Of a stretch of 64,000 nucleotides of DNA, positions 1-12,610 are shown piece after piece. This DNA comes from Chondrosia reniformis (taxonomy: Eukaryota; Porifera; Demospongiae; Chondrillida; Chondrillidae): positions 2,358,501-2,422,500 of the forward strand of contig OX359192.1 in NCBI GenBank assembly GCA_947172415.1, in the 5' to 3' direction. The notes under the pieces are model-generated. The model was not told the origin of the DNA and did not search any database. It saw nothing but the letters and a program-made list of their open reading frames with translations. The stretch's first letter is position 1; every line of letters starts with the position of its first letter. Both the position numbers and the translations under genes were made by a program.

Positions 1-954
1 GTATATGTATAATACAGAGGAATTAGTGTATGTGAAGCAACCACCACTAGTTTGACACTCTTAATTCAATTTAATCATTACAAACAGCAAAGTGGAATTA
101 CAAAGAAGAACTGAGTTATTTCAAATTTATATATCATGTCTCTAAATTTTATATGGCTTTGACATCGGGTGCATACGACTCCCACATATTCAAAACCTAA
201 CGGAGTAAGAAGAGACACAGCTTAGCAACTTAGCCAATGTTACAAAGTATCTGATGTCCAGGTTCCTCAACCAAATGGTGTGGTAGCTACGTACATAAAC
301 TGGAATCTGTACCCATACATAACAAGGAATTCATGCAGCATTGACATCATACAACTGCTGCATGGCCTACCATTTTCTCAAGCTTTGCTTAACAATTTGG
401 CACTTCTTTACAAATAAATTGTACAAAAAGTAACAAATAGCAAGATGATAGGGATTTCTTTGAACTGTGCTGAACTTACCTGTGAGATGGTTCATCTTTA
501 GTCTTTTGAGTGTCTAGAGACATTTGCTGAAGAAGACCCCAGGGTCAAAATGTCCAATTCTAAAAGAACAAACTGCATCTCTAGACACTCAAAAGACTGA
601 AGACGAACCATCTCAAAGATAACAAATAGTACTTGTGAAAGCTGAGTTCACTCTGTTGTGTCAGTGAATACGTACATAAAGCACTGAACAGAGTGGACAT
701 GATTGGTGCCATCTCTACTTAGAGAGCACTACTACTGGACACTCTTTGATATAAACTGTATTGGGCTGTTGACCAAATTCAGGTAACTTCAGGCCACTTG
801 ATCCAGTCCCACGAGCAACCTCAGAGGATGAGGGTCTACTGTACATACGTATACTTCCCTGAGTATTAGGTCACTGCTCGCTGTGCAGTACCCAATTATC
901 ATTTTAATTGTGGACAATAAAGTGTAAACTAGTACGTGTACATCACTGCAATAC
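1..954. other. Last visible intron of the sorting nexin gene
   Basis: No coding exon recognised on either strand. Mostly AT-rich unique sequence plus the hammerhead-like foldback at 480-630, listed separately. The missing terminal SNX exon was looked for here and not found. Confidence 0.5.
480..630 (+). repeat. Foldback repeat with hammerhead-like core (Penelope-type relic)
   Basis: The 18-base arm CTTTTGAGTGTCTAGAGA near 503-520 recurs inverted at about 580-598. Between the arms lies CTGAAGAAGACCCCAGGG (527-544) followed by TCAAAATGTCC, which resembles a decayed hammerhead core: CTGANGA, a GACC/GGTC stem II, then AAAA in place of GAAA. Related arm sequence (GTTCATCTTTAGTCCTTTGAG and CATCTCAAAGATAAC) recurs at 1788-1870 in another intron of the same gene. 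Probably a short non-autonomous retroelement remnant. Confidence 0.45.
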
Positions 955-3900
955 CTCCTCCTGTTGCTTGAGTAGCTTTTCAAGGTACTGTGTCATCATT
1001 TCCTTCAACTCCTTGGCCCTTCTCAACTAAACATACATTCAAGAATAACTTGGTAATTACAGTATGAACAAAAGAAAGTACATAAAATTGACAAACTAAC
1101 CTCAAATAGTTTAATTTCACTTTTTACTTTTTGTGAAATATCACTGTAATTCTTCTGCCCGTCTTCACTTTTCTTTTCCCACTACATCAAGGATAAAGAT
1201 TGTTGAATCACAAAATATCACATCAAACTTTACATACTACCTATCTAGTGACCTTCACCTCAGTAATTTCAGCTTGAGCCTGGGCCAACTTATCGGTCTT
1301 CCCGGAAGCTTTAAACTTCAGTTCTGCTTCTTTCTTTTTCACTACAGTACTTTGAGCATTTTGCCAAGTCTGGTAAGCCTTGTCTCTCATTTGAAACAGT
1401 TGCTATGGAAACATAATAATTGTACCATTTCAAGCACTTCACAAGGAATTGCAGTTAATATTGCCACAATAAACAATTATGCATAAGGCAAATCACAATT
1501 GAATAACCAATTTACCCTAACTGCCCCCAATAGACCAATATAATCTTTGATTCTTTCAGAGAATGAGAAAAGGTCCTCCTTGTGCTGTTCACTGTGCAGT
1601 TGTCCCAACTTGTCTTCTACCTCTGCTAATCTAGCTAGAGCATGTGCAACTCCCTTCTCTTCCTCAACATTGCCCAGAACAGCAATACTTTTTGCTGCAG
1701 CGCCATTACTAGTAACAAGGTCTAACGGAAGAAAAAATATGTAACCCTTAGTAGGCAAGTGAAACAAGCTCAAGTATCTTTGAAATGGTTCATCTTTAGT
1801 CCTTTGAGTGCCTAGAGATGCAGTTTGTTTTCTTGAGAGTTGAGTACTATGAATCATCTCAAAGATAACTTGGGTACAGTTACTATCATCTAAGCTAAAG
1901 TACGTATGTTATGTGTATACCACATTAGAGTCATTAATAGCACGTTTTCTAATACTGGTGAATAACTGCAAGATATTCAGTCAAAGCGTAAGTTCAATTT
2001 CGCAACATGCTGTACATGCTGTAGCGAGGTGCTTCACCTCGACCTGGAGTATATGAGTATGGTACCAACGTACGTATAGTGCCCACCTTTCCTATAAGAT
2101 GACAGATCTTCTGTAGCTTGATGGAGGTACTTGAGGTGGGTATCTAGCATGTCGTACTCCTCAATCTTCTTCTCAAACCACTTAGAGGGAGAGAGACAGA
2201 GAGAAAGTGTAGACATTAAGAATAAATCCACCATTCAAATGGTCTGCAAGTGTGCAAATAAGCTTCTATAAATACGTACATGAATAATTAAAAATACTGA
2301 TTTCCTCCGTTTAAGTGATAAGATATAGCAGATAATATAACAAAAAATTACAAGGTACGCAGCATGGCCATAATAGTGTATATTTGTACGTTTTATATTC
2401 CTTCTCTACGTTACATTACAAATAAAAAGTAAGGGACCAAACTGACCTGGTCAGCTTCCGTTTTCTTTGAGGCTGCAGACTTGACAGCATCTCCCAACCC
2501 TTTGACCAACCGCATGAAGCCAGCTCCACTCATAGCCGAAGTATCCTTAGATTTAGGCAGCTAAAATACAACACCATATCATCATACAGGGGCGTAGCCA
2601 TGAAACCCCCTCCCTACACCCCTGCCATATCATCATACAGGGGCGTAGCCATGAAACCCCCTCCCTACACCCCTGCCATATCATCATACAGGGGCGTAGC
2701 CATGAAACCCCCTCCCTACACCCCTGCCATATCATCATACAGGGGCGTAGCCATGAAACCCCCTCCCCACACCCCTGCCATATCATCATACAGGGGCGTA
2801 GCCATGAAACCCCCTCCCCACACCCCTGCCATATCATCATACAGGAGCGTAGCCAGGAAACCCCCTCCCCACACCCCTGCCATATCATCATACAGGGGCG
2901 TAGCCAGGAAACCCCCTACCCACACCCCTGCCATATCATCATACAGGGGCGTAGCCATGAAACCCCCTCCCCACACCCCTGCCATATCAGCATATTAGTT
3001 CCCAGTCCATGACCCACTGAAAATAATACTAAAGAAATAAATTTTGCACAAAAGAGCCAGCCCCTATACACAAATATGCAATATAGGATTTCAGCAGAGA
3101 TACAACTTCCAATACTTGTACATACCAACTAAGAGGACCTTATACTCCTACAGTTACTAAAACAGTTTCCATTTGTGCCTTCATTATTATTAGTGACTCA
3201 CTTCTTGGGAATTTTCTAGAAAATCTATGAAATCTGGATCCTTCCTTAGCTCTGGCTGAAGGGCAATTCTGTTAAGAAACCTGTGCACACGTGCATACGA
3301 CATAGAGTGACATAGGAATGGTAATACCTTGGGTATGCGTACTTATGTTGGCTACACATTGAGTCAGTCCCTAATGTACAGTATATACGTACCTCAACTA
3401 TACATGTAAGTGCTGCCAGCAGAAATAGCAGAAAATGGCCTCAGGTAGTATAAAAAATGGCTGTCATATACAGTTACATGTAGACTACCATAAAAAATCT
3501 AATTGACCATATTTCCTTCATAAAGAATAAGCTAAATGTAACTAAATACCTTTCCTAGCTAACGTCTATAAGCTGTTAGAGAACGTGTGTGTCAAGTTTG
3601 AGCTAAAGTTTGCATGTACGCACACACCTCTCAAGGGAAATCCTTCTTCTTTCAATAAATTCTGATTCGGACTGGTTCTCCTTGCTAAACTTTACTTTGG
3701 TCATGCCGAGGACACTCTTCTCCGGAGGAGTGGGGACTAGAATACCTTTAGAAGCATGCTTACCCACCAACTTGGCATAGAGACCCAAAAAGTCACTAAA
3801 CCTTCTCCTAACAGTTGCTTCTGGGCTCTTGAACATTGATAAGGTAGTCTAAATCCACACAGAATGGAAAGGATTTGATTGAGTGCTTTCAAGTCAATAA

Positions 3901-4873
3901 AATTAAAAATAATTTGACTTATTGTTTAATAATTTTTATTTATTTTTATTTTCACTACTGATGTTCTACAATTGAGAAGAGATGGATTGTAAAGGAAGAG
4001 ATTGCGAACCTTGGTCACAATAGTGTAGGCTACATAGGCACCCATTCCATCTCCGACCTTCTCCGGATCAGACACTGTCACAGTCAACTCCCCATCAAGC
4101 CCTCCAGTGATGAAACTGTCTGGATCATCATAATCCTACAAAACAAATAAAGGATTAACAAGCCCCATTGGCACAGTGCATGCAGAAAACAGATGTGAAT
4201 ACTGACTCAACACTACAGCAGAGAAAATGTTACCAAATGACCTGTCCTTATACAGAGAGATAAGTATAAAGCACAGAGGAGAGCTATTTATAGAACCAGC
4301 AATACAATAAACACGGCCTGAAGGTCATCAGTAATGGGTTGGCAGTTTGTTCTGATACACATTGTTATCAAAACATTGTGCTAAAATTTTCAAATTTTAT
4401 TGCGCATTAATTTCCTTTCGAGGTTCAAATGCCACTTCAGTAACTCACTGAATATAACTCTCGAGAAACTTCTAAATTCGCTTGGGAAGAAGTCATAATG
4501 ATGTGGTTAATGCGAAACGTAAACGGGAGATCGGTCAATTAAGGCTTACCGAGTGAGTTGCCGTTGAAAGAAACTCGGGCGGTTTCGCCTTCACTTCATC
4601 AGACTCAATGGAAAGCTTATCTTCATCAGCCTTTGGCGGTAGCGGTGGCGGTGTTGTGTCCGGCTGCATGACTGATATTGGATCAGTGTACGGCTTAGGT
4701 TCCGCTTTTGGTTGCACCTCTGCAACCGGGGTATCCTCCTCCTTCCTATCTTCCTTTAAAGATTCAAATTCATCTAAAGGATCAATAGTAGCCTCTGGCT
4801 CCCGAAACAACTCTTGATCTTCATCTTCTTCTGGCTCTTGATCCACAGGAAGGGGCGGCGGTCCGTCAGACAT
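955..4873 (-). CDS. snx2: Sorting nexin 1/2-like retromer subunit (PX-BAR), 3' end beyond window
   Basis: Membrane-bending SNX-BAR subunit of retromer, acting on early endosomes in endosome-to-Golgi retrieval. Ten exons seen: 4550-4873, 4010-4135, 3628-3848, 3202-3280, 2447-2560, 2087-2180, 1516-1721, 1259-1402, 1101-1181, 955-1026; all junction phases agree. Exon 1 gives an acidic, proline-rich N-terminus typical of SNX1/2, starting MSDGPPPLP (ATG at 4873). The PX domain starts with VSDPEKVGDGM and contains RRRFSDFLGL and PPEKSVLGMTKVK, the phosphoinositide-binding region. Exons 5-10 form the BAR coiled coil (ARLAEVEDKLGQLHSEQHK, AVRQLFQMRDKAYQTWQ). The last exon, expected to carry the family's YWE.FLPE ending, is not found in bases 1-954 and probably lies left of the window. 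SNX1 and SNX2 are not separated outside vertebrates, so the symbol is generic. Confidence 0.93.
2580..2993. repeat. 51-bp minisatellite in a sorting nexin intron, about 8 copies
   Basis: Tandem unit of 51 bp containing GGGGCGTAGCCATGAAACCC and CATATCATCATACA, about eight copies with few substitutions, between exons 3202-3280 and 2447-2560. The unit length is a multiple of three and lacks stops, so it is open in several frames on both strands. This is a by-product of the repeat and not a gene. Confidence 0.9.
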
Positions 4874-5053
4874 TTTACCCAATTTTTACGGATATCTATG
4901 CGTTATATAAATATCAGTTTCTGTAGCTACGTATTATTATGATGTGTATAAAATGGAGGTTTATCAATTTAACAAGTTTAAGTACATAATTAAAATAACT
5001 ACTCAATATATGAATTGTACTCTACAAATGATCAACTGTGTATTTCTTAGAAT

Positions 5054-5263
5054 CTATTTTGATCCGGATTCTTTCCATTCTTGTTCACCGTTTTCCTCAG
5101 CAGGATTTAAGTAGGTATTAAATTCTCCACCGTCTATTCTTTGTAAGAATGACTCTAAAAGCTTCTTATTTAAATGATCAGTTAAAGTCCTCTCTTCTTC
5201 CTTCTTTTCTGGTTCATTACTCTCTTTGGTTGAGCAGTCCATAGGTTTTGACTCCTCGTCCAT
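5054..5263 (-). CDS. Small conserved-looking hypothetical protein, 69 aa
   Basis: Single-exon frame of 69 codons plus stop, starting MDEESKPMDC. Very hydrophilic: a Glu/Lys-rich N-terminus, then an amphipathic predicted helix around residues 26-44 (LTDHLNKKLLESFLQRI), then an acidic tail. No signal peptide or membrane segment. I do not recognise the family. Reasons to believe it: an intact start close to a divergent homeobox gene start (234 bp away), a dense gene neighbourhood, and a helix core unlike random translation. It ends about 180 bp upstream of the sorting nexin start on the same strand, leaving little room for separate promoters. Confidence 0.55.
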   Translation of the reverse strand: MDEESKPMDCSTKESNEPEKKEEERTLTDHLNKKLLESFLQRIDGGEFNTYLNPAEENGEQEWKESGSK

Positions 5264-5496
5264 GTTGGCTTCTAAGTTATGTATTGCGTAATTTTGAATG
5301 ACGAGTGGTTAACTGTCCGGCAGTTTGCACATATCGCGCTAACCTGCTGCCATACTTAGGACGGCCTTAAATGAGCTCCGCTTTGCAGGTACCGCTAGAG
5401 TTAACTGTTTCCAAGCCTATGAATGTTGCCTTGCATCCGAGCACTATTTTCACGACAGCTATCTAGATATTTTAAAAAACTGCCTTGCAGTTGGTG
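5264..5496. promoter_or_regulatory. Putative bidirectional promoter, small ORF / homeobox gene
   Basis: The 233-bp gap between two divergent start codons, the 69-aa protein (minus) and the homeobox protein (plus). No TATA box or other core element stands out. The call rests on geometry only. Confidence 0.4.
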
Positions 5497-6248
<752 letters not shown>

Positions 6249-6503
6249 AATAAGCACTTCTTTAAACTTCATTTATGATTTTTCAGACAATATTTCCTAT
6301 TTATTTATTTATGACTTTCACTTGTGACTATAAATGAAAAGTTACAAAAATGACAGCAAACAAACAAATTAGAAATGACTGAGGTTTGAATTAATTTGCT
6401 ATATATAAAGCATGCAAGGAATTTTGATTCAGAAATTAAAAATGGCCCAAGATTGTATTACATCACACATATAGCTAATCATTCATACATGCACAAAATA
6501 TAA

Positions 6504-9500
6504 TTATGTTTCCATAATATTAGCCCCACTATTTTGATGGGAACAAGGTATGAGTCCAGCGCTATAGTGACCAGAACTGTGACTGGATGCTGAAGAGAGG
6601 GATATGTCTGAAGGATAACGCTTCATCATCCTCATATGCTCCAAAGTATGGATAACCCAACTCCCTACTATCTCCTCTACATTATCTTCATTCATCAAGA
6701 TAAAGTGGTGTCTCTAAGATATACATATTAAATGCATTCAACCATAAAAACGCAATCCTATATATGTTAATAAAATGTACACGTAGGTATTAACTGGAAT
6801 GGAATGTAATATCACTCTAACCTATCCAGGATGTTGGTCAAGCCACTAAAGATAAATTACTAAAAAGCATTCCTAGCTCTCTTGGCTCTGGTATGTATGT
6901 ACCAAATAAAAGTGCTAAAGTGTAAATGATTTTCTCATGGGTTTAATGAGTTAGTTAGTATGGTCACTTAAATGTTATTATCGCTCTTTAGAGCTGATTG
7001 CTCAAGAATTTATAAATTTAGAATCATAGTCCATTCAACAAAACACAGTGCCATGAGTCAAAGCTACTGTATGTACATGCAACCAATACATACAGGAATA
7101 ATTGTATAGAGGCTCTGCAGGCATAGTAAAGCATAACAACAATTACACTACTAACCAGTAGTTCATCAATGCCCGGCCTTGATTTAGGTAGCTTCTGCAT
7201 ACTGCAACATTCATAGATGATGAAAATGGATAGCATATTTAGACTAAAATATTTTATATGATATGTTTTATATGCATGCACAAAAAGAAATTATAGATAT
7301 ACTTCAATCGAGCCATATTTAAAGTAATTTGAGAACATACACTTGCAATATTAATCAGCTATATATATAGACTTAGATACACTGCATTATTAAAGTTTGG
7401 CCCTACTAACCACTGGGAAATAAAGTCCACAAAAGGGGGTGAAAAGTTGTGTGACGGTAAAATTGGTGGTTTCTACAGGACAAAGAGACCAAGCCAAATC
7501 ATTGATGCTGGTACATACATATAATACAAGTGCATATCACTTAACCAGTTTGTTTACATATATACACTTAAGAGGGTGGAGCAGGTATAAGGGAAGGGGA
7601 CTTGACCACACTTATCACCTATCCCCCATTCTAGACCAGCTAACAACTTTACATACTCATGTACATGCAATATAAATCTTTGCACTGTTTACCTCGTTAA
7701 CTATGCACTGCAGAAGTTCAATTGGCTGTGTGAGAAAGAAAAGTGGTTAATAAGCCTTAATGATGGTTACTGTGGTAATAGGATCAACGCCATTCACTAT
7801 TTAATGGCTGCAAACAACTAAGTCCATACTGAGAGGCCCTTAAATGTTAATAGGTGCATAATTACTGTGACATACCAGCATCGAACTAGCCCTAGCACCA
7901 TCCTATATAAAACAAACAGATTATAAGTCATGAAAAGTAAAAATATTGATGGACATCATACACATCAACCTACAGCCAGGTAAGGAAATCTTCCAATAGC
8001 TACTTCAAAGAGGGTAATCCCCAGGCTCCAGACGTCTGAATGTAAGCCATATTCTTCTCCAACTATTCTCTCAGGCTAATCAGATGCAAATAAACACATC
8101 TCAATAACTCATGTATCCATTGGGTGTAAATGCATATCAACTTACAGCCATATATGCATTTGACCCAATAAAAGTTTTAGCCATTGATGTCAGTAACTAC
8201 ATGCAAGGAATGGGAGACACCGTTAAAAGTGAATCACAGTTAGAAAGCGAATATACAATATTAACGGCTTACCTGTACACTGACACCAAAGTCACATAAT
8301 TTGACAGCTCCATGTGTATTAATCAAAATATTTGATGGCTTGATATCTACATATGTATTATATGGTAATTCATAAAACTAGTTTGTTTAAGATATGTCAA
8401 TCAGAAACAACAATCAACACAATCAGTATCAGACACTGGACTCAAGTGCAGTCTATACACAATCAGTATCAGACACTGGACTCAAGTGCAGTCTATACAC
8501 AATCAGTATCAGACACTAGACTCAAGTTTACAATATACAAGCTATAATTGAGCTGGCCCAATTGCCAAAATAAAACAGGTCATTTGATTGATTGAACAAC
8601 TTAATAAATTCCCTAAAAAGTTTTTAAAGGAACCAAATAACAAGACATTGTGGTTGATCAGGTGTCAGAGGGTAACCTTCATTGGAAGTGGCCAATGGCA
8701 GTGGCCAATGGCAGTGGCCAATGGCTGCCTGCTAACTTTCCACTGTTAATGGTATATTGACAGATACAGTATGTAAAGAGACTGTACCTCTGTGCATGAT
8801 CTTCAAGTTTGATAGATAGCTGAGTCCCCTTACAACACCAACTGCCATTCTACCCAACACCTGCTCTGGAATACAATTATACTGGTCCAGGGATCCACCT
8901 GTTATAAATGAACGACATATTATAACTGAATCCATGTATGTATTCAATTTCAATCAAATCTATAAATAGTAACATTCTAAATTTAGTAACATCTAGGCAT
9001 ACCATCCATATATTCTGTACATATGAATATCCTTTCTTCGTGAAAAAAGGCACCAAAGAATCCAATGATATATTTAGAATCACACTATATCCAAAAAACA
9101 AACTATTAAACATATCTGCAGTCATAGAAAATGAAATACATTTTTATTGTCACTAATGAAAGAGTGGCTCATCTAGTGGAATATTTTAAATCTGAGTTAA
9201 TTACATACTACTTATACATATTCATATGAAGGACACTAGAGGCCATATTTGATACATACCTTATGTAAAATATCCAACTCTGTCATAATTTTTTTCTGCT
9301 CATCTAAAGTCGCATCTAGTGGGATAATCTTCACCGCCATAATGGTTTTTGAGGGCGTGTGTAGTGATCTATACACAGTTCCACTTGTACCATGTCCTAG
9401 CATTTCCAAGTAATGCAACTCTTGTGGAACAACCTTACGTGAAACACACACAAGACTATACAATATACATACATATATACACCCCATGTAAGTATGTAGA

Positions 9501-10544
9501 CACTATGCAAGTAAGGAAGAATATTACACTAAGCCTGAGATTATGTATGACAATTGGAATATTTTATGTAGTATCTTCAGAAGGTATACATATGCATGTA
9601 CACATGAATGTATGTATGCATGTTTGTAGCTTTTAATATGGTTATAGAACAGTGAAGACAAAGCACATCAAGTCAGTAAATCAAAAATTCATTTTCACCT
9701 TTCCACTTGAAAGTAGGTTAAGCAGAGCATCAGATGAGGCATCTGCTGACGACTTCTTCTGCAGAGCTGCACTGGTCTGGTGCATGCTATCGTTGCTACC
9801 ACTGCTAGACTTTGCACTGTTACCAGCTTGCATCTTTGTGTTAACTTGAAGGTTAAACTTGTTTCTCTTATTTGGAGGTTTGGTTGCTATAGTAACCAAT
9901 AATATACATATATATATAGTATGCAAATAAGTCCTAGTATTCAGATATAAAATTACTTTGCGGGAATATTACCACTGGCTCCTTCAGTCCATTCAGTAGT
10001 CTCCACTGACACTGCGATTGAGCAGAGTTACAAAAGTGTTAACTTTGTAAACATATAATAACATTACATAAACCACCAATAGTTGTATATAGATCCAATT
10101 AACAAATTCTAACAAATTAATTCTAACTATCCCTTAGTCAATTATACTTACGTATTGTAGCATTGCTATCAGTTCCTCGTCATTTCGAACGGTTATACTG
10201 TCTCCATCTTCGTCCTCATCTAACCAAAGTAGACCACCCGGATTTCCTTCAAGTTACAAGAATTATATATCAGCGCTGGCACTTACATTCAAATGCTGTA
10301 GGAGTTCCGTGGTGAATAATCTCCCTTGATAACGCATCCTAACATCATTGAGGTACAATTTGGACAGTGGTTTATATATACGTACAACTTGAGCTTAGCG
10401 TAACCATAGACCCTACGCCTATTCCGTATAACCTACGAGTATCTCTCGAAAGCTACAGCCCTGTGGAATGTTCCAATCGGCTTGCAGCTCTCCACTAGGC
10501 ATTTTAACCCTAATAACGATGCAAGATGCGCCTTGGGCTGCCAT
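6504..10544 (-). CDS. map2k5: MAP kinase kinase 5 (MEK5), complete
   Basis: Dual-specificity kinase that phosphorylates ERK5. Sixteen exons: 10437-10544, 10287-10338, 10152-10219, 9957-10011, 9699-9886, 9260-9433, 9003-9084, 8788-8898, 8273-8346, 8146-8196, 7974-8075, 7876-7902, 7693-7725, 7411-7472, 7156-7201, 6504-6713. All phases agree and give 480 aa. Exons 1-4 encode the PB1 domain ([15 protein letters not shown], then [17 protein letters not shown]), the hallmark separating MEK5 from other MEKs. Kinase features: glycine loop GHGTSGTVY, Lys192 in AVKII, HRDIKPSN at 278-285, DFGVS at 298-302. The activation-loop Ser308 and Thr312 match the two MEK5 phosphosites. The C-terminal tail after about residue 440 is serine-rich. 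The first three exons were copied elsewhere in this window (12.6-13.1 kb and 20.9-21.5 kb). Confidence 0.95.
8414..8530. repeat. 40-bp tandem repeat, about 3 copies, in a MEK5 intron
   Basis: Three copies of a 40-bp unit starting AATCAGTATCAGACACTG in the intron between the exons at 8788-8898 and 8273-8346. The same intron holds three copies of AGTGGCCAATGGC at 8687-8725. Confidence 0.85.
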
Positions 10545-11106
10545 TGATCATTACTATACTTCCACCTATAAGGTATACACACCAATTGACTACTTTTATA
10601 AGGCCGCCATATTTAAAATCGCAAAGCTATTCTGTTCTGATGAATGTACAGTATGTAGACTATAAAATCAGGCTATTAATGAATAGGATAATTGAAATAT
10701 TCTGGAGCTTATCACACGACTTGGATTGTAGCTACATAGGCTATAATGCTCATACAGGTGTGTTCAGTGAACAGATAGAATCAATATATAAATCTACTGA
10801 TTATCTACAATCTCATTCTTCATGTTAAATAGAAGAATTTCAAACACAAATAAATGTGTCCAGAAAAATAATACACTGAAACATATTGTATATGAGTAGA
10901 AGTAAAAGTTACATACGCACATGTAATCACATTGGTGATAAATTTGGACTTGTTCTTATTATTATTAATAATAATTTATCTTTACATTACATATGAAATC
11001 ATAAAGTGACTATAATCCATCAAATAATAGATGGGGTAATTAAAACCTCTAATCGTCCTGATGAAATGAAATTGATGTCTTGTAACTGTTACAGGCCTTG
11101 CATGGA
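10545..11106. other. Intergenic region between MEK5 and cenH3
   Basis: No gene seen. The first part (10545-10830) recurs, rearranged, at 13105-13320, 14460-14590 and 39400-39480. The second part (10830-11106) recurs as the 3' flank of the cenH3 exon copies at 14590-14866 and 39690-39954. It therefore holds the ancestral MEK5 upstream flank and the cenH3 3' flank. Confidence 0.6.
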
Positions 11107-12440
11107 TTACCACTGACTTCTGTGTGCAGTGTCATCAACACCTCGAAGCATCCTAATGAATCTGACGTCTTGAATCATAATTGTTACACGCTTTGCATGG
11201 ATTGCAGCCAAGTTACTGTCCGATAGAAAGTGTACAAGGTACGCTTCTGTGGCTTCTTGAAGGCATGCCAGAGCATCACTTTGCCATCTGAACTCGCTGG
11301 CACGCGGATGTCTTTCCTGCAGGATTTGTTTTACCAATCTCCCAAATGGAGCTTTGCGAATTAGAAGGTGTGTCGTCCTTTGGAAGTGCCTGCAATAACA
11401 AATTAAGGACATGTTTCACTGATATCATTAGGCCACAGACTCCAAATTACACTTTATAGTTTCCCGTCCACCGCCTGCATGCATTACAGAAAGCCACCTT
11501 CTGATGTAACATTTATAAACAATACTGTAATTACTTTGCTTTTTTCGCAACTACTCTAGCCGAATACACTGAAAAATTCCAATCAAACGTTTCGACCCCA
11601 ATCCAGAGGTCCTCATCATTGATAATAATTACAACCAAATGGCAAGGTGGCTTATATATTACAGTATGGGGCAAAATCAATAAAAATGTGTGAGGGCGTA
11701 TCCATAACAACAGGTGATGCAATAGTATAGTAAAATTAAAGCAATTGTCATAATTGTCTATTCACTTTTTGTCCCCGGTGAATAAGAGGGTTATACACCG
11801 AGGGCAAAGGGGGCGCATCTTCATTGTTTTTGCCCCACTCTGTAATATATAAGCCACCTTGCCATTTGGTTGTAATTATTATCAATGATGAGGACTTCTG
11901 GATTGAGATCGAAACGTTTGATTGGAATTTTTCAGTGTATTCGGCCAGAGTAGTTACGAAAAAGCGAAGTCATTATGACACCTAGCCACTCGAGTGTTTT
12001 CAAGTTAGTACTGTAATTGTTTAATAATAATTTTCTTATTTTTAACAGTTGTAATTTTCTCTTATTTGTTTCGTATCATATAAAGTCCCCATTAATACCA
12101 GCACTTGCAGTCTTTAATAAGAAATATGAAATATTTAACAATCACTACGAACAAGACAGTAACTAAGGAAATGACGCTGTCGTTATATCCTTCGCAAAAC
12201 TAATCTAATCTCCGTTACACTCCGCTAGTATGCAGGGCTATACAAAAATCCTAACTTTCTTCAACAGCTAGCCTACATTCACATTTAGTGTACAGCATAA
12301 ACAAACCTGATTTCCTTCAACGCGACTGTACCCATGACCCGCCTGACTGTCTGTTCAGACCTCTTCTGTGGAGTACGACTTTTTCTCCTCGAAGATTTAT
12401 TGCTTGTAGATCTAGACACCGATTCCTGAATTCTAGGCAT
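11107..12440 (-). CDS. cenpa: Centromeric histone H3 variant (CENP-A/cenH3-like)
   Basis: Histone H3 variant expected to replace H3 in centromeric nucleosomes and seed the kinetochore. Two exons, 12307-12440 and 11107-11389, joined in phase 2, giving 138 aa. The N-tail ([20 protein letters not shown]) is short, basic and unlike the canonical H3 tail. GTVALKEIR then matches the alpha-N start of H3, followed by [25 protein letters not shown] and [14 protein letters not shown] signs: a loop 1 longer than in H3 ([17 protein letters not shown]), the F.WQ motif, LVHFL in alpha 2 as in CENP-A, and no canonical AARKSAP-type tail. The intron also distinguishes it from clustered replication histones. 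The C-terminus is extended (about 10 residues past RGV). The intron contains a foldback element. Exon 2 was copied to 14.9 kb and 40 kb without exon 1. Confidence 0.88.
11531..11973. mobile_element. Long inverted-repeat (foldback) element in the cenH3 intron
   Basis: Two arms of about 150 bp face each other: about 11531-11690 and 11815-11973 (for example AATTCCAATCAAACGTTTCG and its complement). Each arm, read outward from the loop, contains ATGATGAGGAC, then GATCGAAACG or GGTCGAAACG, then TTTG, which resembles a hammerhead core with the first C replaced by A. No coding capacity. Probably a non-autonomous Penelope-derived or foldback element inserted as an inverted pair. Confidence 0.6.
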
Positions 12441-12610
12441 TCTGCTACTTCTCTATAGAAACCCCGCCTTTTCGTATTACGCAAAAACTTCACGTGACAT
12501 TCAACGATGTGTGCTTTTACACAAATCCAGAATATTTTATTCCAAAAATAGGCAATGTATCGACTTTCCACAAATGAAAAAGTTTATTAATTACTAGTTT
12601 TTGCAACTGT
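12441..12610 (-). promoter_or_regulatory. cenH3 5' flank, E-box containing, also present downstream of both PAM copies
   Basis: Sequence upstream of the cenH3 ATG contains TTCACGTGACATTC around 12489-12502 (E-box CACGTG). The same block, in the same orientation, lies at 16365-16555 and 41485-41676, immediately 3' of each PAM stop codon; there the motif is the palindrome GTCACGTGAC. So the ancestral order was PAM followed directly by cenH3 on the minus strand. At 12611 the block is joined to MEK5-derived sequence. Confidence 0.55.

Noticed and set aside
2553-3128. Several 70-130 codon repetitive frames
   Set aside because: Produced by the 51-bp intronic minisatellite, whose length is a multiple of three.
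12317-12571. 84-codon minus frame across cenH3 exon 1
   Set aside because: Out of phase with the histone reading frame; the overlapping frame gives a clear H3 N-terminus.
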